A stretch of 64,000 nt of DNA from Berberis thunbergii. Its lineage: Eukaryota; Streptophyta; Magnoliopsida; Ranunculales; Berberidaceae. Every line of letters starts with the position of its first letter. The first letter of the stretch is position 1. The stretch spans positions 248,001 to 312,000 of the forward strand of contig QNQO01001174.1 in the NCBI GenBank assembly GCA_003290165.1, read 5' to 3'. Shown here one piece after another: positions 58,726 to 64,000 of this stretch. Position numbers and translations under genes: made by a program. The notes under the pieces are model-generated. The model had not been told where the DNA came from and did no database searches. It saw only the letters and a list, made by a program, of their open reading frames with translations.

Positions 58726-60800
58726 TTTTTTTTTTTTTTTTGAAAGGCAAGCGTGGGGGTTTATATGGGCTCCCCAGACCACTGAAAAAAGAAAGTAGAA
58801 AAATTAAATTTCAGTTACATTCGTGTGTATTTTTTACCGCTAGCATCGTCAAAAACAATCTTCCTAATGTCCTCCGCAAAGGAACTAGGAGTGATCTCCA
58901 CAAACTCATGATTTGGTAGAAGGCTAGCTAGTTTATCTGCTACTTGGTTCATTTCCCGGACTACATGCATTACCCGGCATTCTGCAAATTTTTTCAATTC
59001 CGCCTTGATGCTTCTAGTTGCGTGAACCGCTTCCCATGGAGGAGCTTTCCTGGTAGAAATGTACTTCAATGCATTACTAGAGTTCGTGCACAAGACTACC
59101 CGCTGGACGCCATGTTGACGTGCTAGGCGAAGACCTAGCTCAATTCCCTGCAGCTCATGCAGTGTGACAGTCTGTGCTCGTCGAGACCCTGTTGTTGCTG
59201 CCACCACCTGTCCCTCGTGATCCCTTATGACCGCACCGTAGCCTCCTTTAGTACCCTTGAGTGAGCCGCTGTATTGAGCTTGAACTAGCCTACATCAGGT
59301 CGTATCCATGCATGCAGGGTGCTTGTGCGTTGTTGAAATTGGGCAGCAATCCGCCATATGTCAAAGAGCGCCTTGTTATCAGCAGTGTCGTCCAGTTGCT
59401 GATCCAGGACAAGGACTCGCAATCTGACATCTTCAATGATCTTTTGGACCAGATCAGCAGCAGCTCTGGATTGAAATTGGAACACCCTGCAGTTCCTTTC
59501 CAACCATAGGTGATAAATTGTCGCATTCAATGCCAACTTCTTCAACATCGAGCTAGGTGATGCACCCGTGAAGTGCTGCTCGCACCATCTCCATTCAGCT
59601 TCCCAGTCCATTGGCTGATGCCTATATCCAAGATGGGTGAGGATACGTGACCAGACAAGGCATGAATACCTACACCTAAAAATAGGTGCTCTTCACACTC
59701 AGATGCATCACCACAGAGGGGGCATAGTGAGCAGTCTATAACTCGCCAATTCTTCAGTTTGTCCTGGGTTTTGAGTGCCTTGTTCCTTACTAACCATGTG
59801 ATAAAACTGTGTCTGGGTATCCTGCCTGTGAACCACACCAATTTGGACCAGGAAACTGCCATCATTCTCTGTCGCAGTGAGTAGTAAGCACTCCGATTTG
59901 TAAACTCCCCTTCCTGACCCCCCCATCCATGTGACTTCATCCTGGAACTCATTGTCTATTTCCACTGAATCAAGCTCAGCATATATATCAGCCAAATCAG
60001 GTCGTCCTTGCAGCCTAGTGTTCCAATTGTTGTCTGTAATAAGGGCACTAACCTTAGCATTACGGTGAAGCGTTGTGTGGTATGTCAGATGTTGGGGGAA
60101 TATGTGAAGAAGAATGCCTGAAGGGTGCCATGGGTCCTTCCACAAATGGGTGTCTTTGCCATCACCAATTGAATGAACAATCAATGAGGATGTTTGCTTC
60201 CTGGATCGAAGAATTTTGCGCCAGCACCATGATGAATCACCAGGTATGTCCATGGTCCAGAAATGTTTGCCTTTGATAAGATTGCTTTTTGTCCACTGCA
60301 CCCATAGATTATTCTTGTTGGAGACAATGTTCCATACATGCCTCATCATAGCAGCTTTGTTTGAAGTCTCAATACACCTCACCCCTAGACCTCCTTCTTT
60401 GGAAGGACGACATACTTGAGTCCAATTAACCATAGGGGTTTTGTGTACTCATCAGAGCCTGACCACAGGAAGTTCCGCATTATTGTTGTGATATCCGCAC
60501 GAGCACTTGAAGGTAGGACAAAGCAAGAGGTCCAATACACGTGTAGGCTGTTCAGAACGGCCTTGATCAGAGTTAGTCGACCTGCATATGAGAGAGTCAT
60601 ATTTTTCCAGGATTGCACTCTTTTACAGATTCTATCTATCAGTGGTAAACATTGATTGTAGTCCAGGCGAGAAGAAATCAGTGGTAGTCTCAGATATGTC
60701 ACTGGAAGAGTCTCCATTTTGAAGGCCAGGCACCTAGTTATCAATTCTAGCTCCTCGTGAGAAACCCCAGCAGCAAAGAGATCACTTTAGAGCAATTAAT
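58726..60800 (-). pseudogene. 5'-truncated L1-type LINE (end of ORF2)
   Basis: On the minus strand, in order: end of the reverse-transcriptase domain (LSYAGRLTLIKAVLNSLHVYW, then MVNWTQVCRPSKEGGLGVR), the zinc-binding zf-RVT region (CPLCGDASECEEHLF), a linker (LWLERNCRVFQ) and an RNase H domain (ELQGIELGLRLA, REMNQVADKLASLL). In the RNase H, the usual T-D-S is T-N-S, so one catalytic Asp is lost. Frame breaks occur near 60400, 59900 and 59600. A 16-base A-run (T-run at 58726-58741 on the plus strand) marks the 3' end. It is inserted head-to-head just upstream of the aprataxin-like gene, about 0.3 kb from its ATG. Confidence 0.9.
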
Positions 60801-61520
60801 GGCAAGACCCGTGCTTGAATTGAAAAGGTTGAGGGCATATGGACATTTTGATTATAAGACATTTTGATTAATATTAATTATCTGAAGCCATGTTTATTTT
60901 TCTTTTGTGTTTATATCCCCTCATTTCATGTTTGATGTAAATGACAGTACTATTAGTAATGTTTTAACAATATATTATAATGATTTGCCATAACATTCGG
61001 TTGAAATCAAAATTTTGATTTGTATGCATTCTACATTCACACATCAAGTTTGTATTGTATCCATCATCTATCCTGCGGGCTTCGAAAACAGTAAATAACA
61101 AAAAAATCAAGGGAAAACACATTTCTATTGGGTCTTAGCTAGATTCTATCAAATTATATCACAATTTATTTTCTGCATTTTATTTTATGAAAAGAAAAAT
61201 CAAGACTGAAAGAAAATACATAAAAACTTCGCAACTGTACAATCTCTTTTAGATGGAATACTAAAGGAGTGAATGAAAGGCTCATACTAATAAAACCAAG
61301 GGATTGCTCATCTAAAAGTTATGAGTGAATAGCTCACACTGATCACATTTTCTGCCTATATAAATTAAAATATTAACACATTGAATGAAGTTGATTGAGA
61401 GAAAAGACTATAGTGTTACATTTTCTGTTTATGGTACGAAGGTATTGTTTGGAAGAGGAAGTAGTGCTTGTGACGAGAAGTGTGAGAAAGGTCACATCTC
61501 TGTGAAAGATTGCTATGAAG
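60801..61520. other. Intergenic
   Basis: AT-rich; no gene recognised. Confidence 0.5.
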
Positions 61521-61525
61521 AACGT

Positions 61526-61611
61526 CCCGGATGGTGGCAATGCCAATATTGCTAGAACATGCAACTTGAAAAGAACTTCCCCCTCCCGGATGGTGGCAAT
61601 GCCAATATTGC
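61526..61611 (+). repeat. 27-bp direct repeat pair
   Basis: CCCGGATGGTGGCAATGCCAATATTGC-type unit at 61526-61552 and again, identical, at 61585-61611; start-to-start distance 59 bp. Confidence 0.9.
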
Positions 61612-61698
61612 AATAGAGTGAGCCCGCTCATGTAGCCCGTCTGGCTGTTCGGACTCTCTCAGGCACGTGCCTGGGAGGGTGGCTTGCACGTGAACCCA
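61612..61698 (+). repeat. Inverted repeat, left arm
   Basis: GGACTCTCTCAGGCACGTGC and GAGGGTGGCTTGCACGTGAA match, in inverted orientation, the arm at 63108-63190. About 1.4 kb containing the MATE exon lies between. Confidence 0.8.
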
Positions 61699-61699
61699 A

Positions 61700-62640
61700 C
61701 ACCTCGGCCTCCTCTCCAATTCATGGTAAAGTTCTTCACCATTAGCCGGGCTGAACCCAAAATCACAAGTCTGCCTCCTCTCTCTCAACCTCTCCTCTCC
61801 TGCGCCTCCTCCCTCAAGCTCTTAACCTCTCGCCAGATCTGCTCCGCTGCTCCTCCGCAGGAATTGGGAAGTCCTGATTTATACAAAGGCACACTACTCT
61901 CTTTTCTTTGTCATCTGAGAAGTAGACAGAGGCAATAATAGCTGGATTTGGTTTTGCAGTGAGAGGCAGGGGACCCTCACACACTCCCTTCCCTTCAAAC
62001 AACTCTTCTATTTTCATATTTTGACAATATTAAAGCAATTCATTGCCGCTTAATCAACTACTTCATCCTGCAAAAGGCTTTGAAAATGTGATCTCTCCAA
62101 AATTAAGATTGTTAAGTGAGTCACACATTCACTCAACAATACCATCGTTTGATTGAATCAATCAGAGCCTAAAAACAAGGGGGCGTATCCCATTAGAGCA
62201 CTCTCAAATTCGTTGTCCGGAATGAACTATACATAGATAAGGCAGAGATGTAGTGAATATGTGGGAAGAATAGTCAGACATGAAACACATTAAAACAAAG
62301 AAAATGTGTATAAATATGTGCATTCAGCGCCAATGTATCATGCTCCAAAAGCTGGCCAATTTTAGCATCGTTTCTGATTTCTAAAACAATGACAAGATGA
62401 CCAAAGAGCATAAACCCAACGAATGCCAGTAGAAGACGACGGTCACTGCGTGCCATGTAAATAACTTTAATATACCTACATAATCCAAATGGTTGCAAAC
62501 CTACATTTCAACCATTTCACATTGAAATTATAAAATTCTCTAAACTCACCAAAAACTAATATTATTAGTTAACAATGAAGATGAGACATGTTCTTTTTTC
62601 TAATTTTCTTTTCAAAAAAGACAAAACTTGGAGAAAGAAC
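61700..62640. other. No gene recognised
   Basis: Bases 61700-61940 are C/T-rich with a short plus-strand frame lacking family features; the rest is AT-rich. Confidence 0.45.
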
Positions 62641-62645
62641 TCTCG

Positions 62646-62948
62646 TCATTCATTTACTTGAAGAGTGGATTTTATTAGAGGGTCTGTTTCTAGTGAGGCC
62701 GACTTCAAGACTCCATCAAGCTCAGTAGTGCGTACAATTTCCTCCAAGTTAGCGACCTTCTTAGCTTCCTTAGTAAAATGATATGTTGATGTTGGTGTTG
62801 TAATAGCAGCAGTCAATGGAGTTTGTGTTAACTGTCTTGCTCTTTCTACTTGAACAACCCAATCTGTGGTGACTAGCACATACACCATGAATGAAGCACA
62901 TGAAGCTTGTGCAGCCAACAAACCCATCCAAAGCCCTGCAAACCCTAT
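62646..62948 (-). pseudogene. Orphan C-terminal exon of a MATE (DTX) transporter
   Basis: On the minus strand an acceptor-like ACAAG precedes IGFAGLWMGLLAAQASCASF, the last membrane helix of plant MATE efflux proteins, followed by VYVLVTTDWVVQVERARQLT, a conserved DTX ending. A hydrophilic tail of about 60 residues follows, with stop at 62646-62648. The remaining eleven helices are not in this window on either side, so this is an orphan exon or the last relic of a deleted gene. The frame itself is intact. Confidence 0.7.
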
Positions 62949-63107
62949 CTTGTGAAGAGAAGAGAAGGTAAGGTACCACCACCACTCACTCACTGCTGCA
63001 ACTTCTGCAAGCCAATAGGGAGATTGAGAGAGTGAAAAAAGAGTGATTTTCGGTTTGACCAAATTAAGTTTAAATTATGAATGAATGGCAGACTTGTGAT
63101 TTTGGAT

Positions 63108-63190
63108 TCACGTGCAAGCCACCCTCACAGACACGTGCTTGAGAGGGTCCAGACAGTCAGGCGGACTCCCTAGAATTACTCATTGCAATA
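63108..63190 (-). repeat. Inverted repeat, right arm
   Basis: Complement of the left arm at 61612-61698 (CACGTGCAAGCCACCCTC, GCACGTG palindromes). A further block, AACTTGAAAAGAACTTCCCC at 63204-63223, is instead in direct orientation with 61563-61582. Confidence 0.8.
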
Positions 63191-63556
63191 ACGTGCTAAC
63201 TTGAACTTGAAAAGAACTTCCCCTAAGTACTGTGAAAGTGTTGCCTGTGGCAGTGGCAGTGACAGTGGTACAAAAGATGACCAAACAAGGTATATTAAAT
63301 TAGTTAATAATTGGTCTGTCTCTTAATCTTATTCGTTTTCTTTTTGCTGTAAATCTCTGAGTAATTTTTTTACTTGATAGGTGGTGGCAATTCAGGCGAA
63401 GGTGGTGCTGACGGTGGCCGTTAGACAAGAGAAACAATCTTAACTCATCTGTGAGTGAGACTGCAGAGTTGTATCTTTAGTAGTAGTATGGATTTTAGGA
63501 GAGTCTATTATGCTCGAAGTGGGGGTCAAACCACTACAGTCTTAATCAAGAACTGA

Positions 63557-64000
<444 letters not shown>

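Noticed and set aside
61684..61938. 84-residue Ser/Leu-rich plus-strand frame, at first sight like a transit peptide
   Set aside because: No downstream exon or homolog recognised; C/T-rich sequence gives such frames easily.
62274..62498. Minus-strand frame behind the MATE exon
   Set aside because: Lies after the MATE stop codon; no recognisable features.

Overview
This is a 64 kb piece of nuclear DNA from a flowering plant, most likely a eudicot. The evidence is intron-rich genes with plant-type splice sites, plant families (KUP potassium transporter, plant pyruvate decarboxylase, bHLH with ACT-like tail, MYB44-type repeat, LHCII), a nuclear tRNA-Asn, and dense plant transposons (Copia, Gypsy, TRIM, L1, hAT, CACTA, PIF/Harbinger, Mutator-like MITEs). 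Species cannot be assigned from sequence alone.

Layout. 1-9.8 kb: a Copia reverse-transcriptase stub, then gene-poor DNA with two PIF/Harbinger-type elements, a Mutator-like MITE inside one copy of a local duplication, and a MITE that received a poly(A) retroposon. 10.2-15.5 kb: a KUP1-type potassium transporter in nine exons whose last exon lacks one base, followed by tRNA-Asn(GTT). 18-20.6 kb: a two-exon bHLH gene and a decayed MYB44-like fragment. 22.3-24.2 kb (minus): a gene built of 23-residue Arg-rich repeats that resemble STPR repeats. 24.7-27.8 kb: a 3 kb hAT element filled by a CACTA-like insertion. 28-31 kb: several MITEs. 31.9-50.2 kb: a pyruvate decarboxylase (PDC) cluster with two complete six-exon genes flanking a 5'-truncated third copy. 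Between the first gene and the truncated copy lie a young, internally deleted Gypsy-type element, an L1 remnant, a TRIM element and a large Gypsy-type LTR. 51.1-58.4 kb (minus): an aprataxin-like gene (P-loop kinase, macro, HIT, zinc finger; the bHLH140 family) with a 3.9 kb intron holding a Tourist-like MITE, a hAT MITE, a SINE, a 300-bp tandem duplication and, on the opposite strand, a possible small secreted Cys-rich peptide gene. 58.7-60.8 kb: a 5'-truncated L1 (minus). 61.5-64 kb: duplicated and inverted repeats, an orphan MATE C-terminal exon and an LHCII pseudogene running off the edge.

The genes do not form an operon or pathway. The only functional cluster is the PDC set (ethanolic fermentation, cytosol). 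Coordinates of multi-exon genes come from manual splice-site reading with phases summed and checked; transcript evidence was not available.
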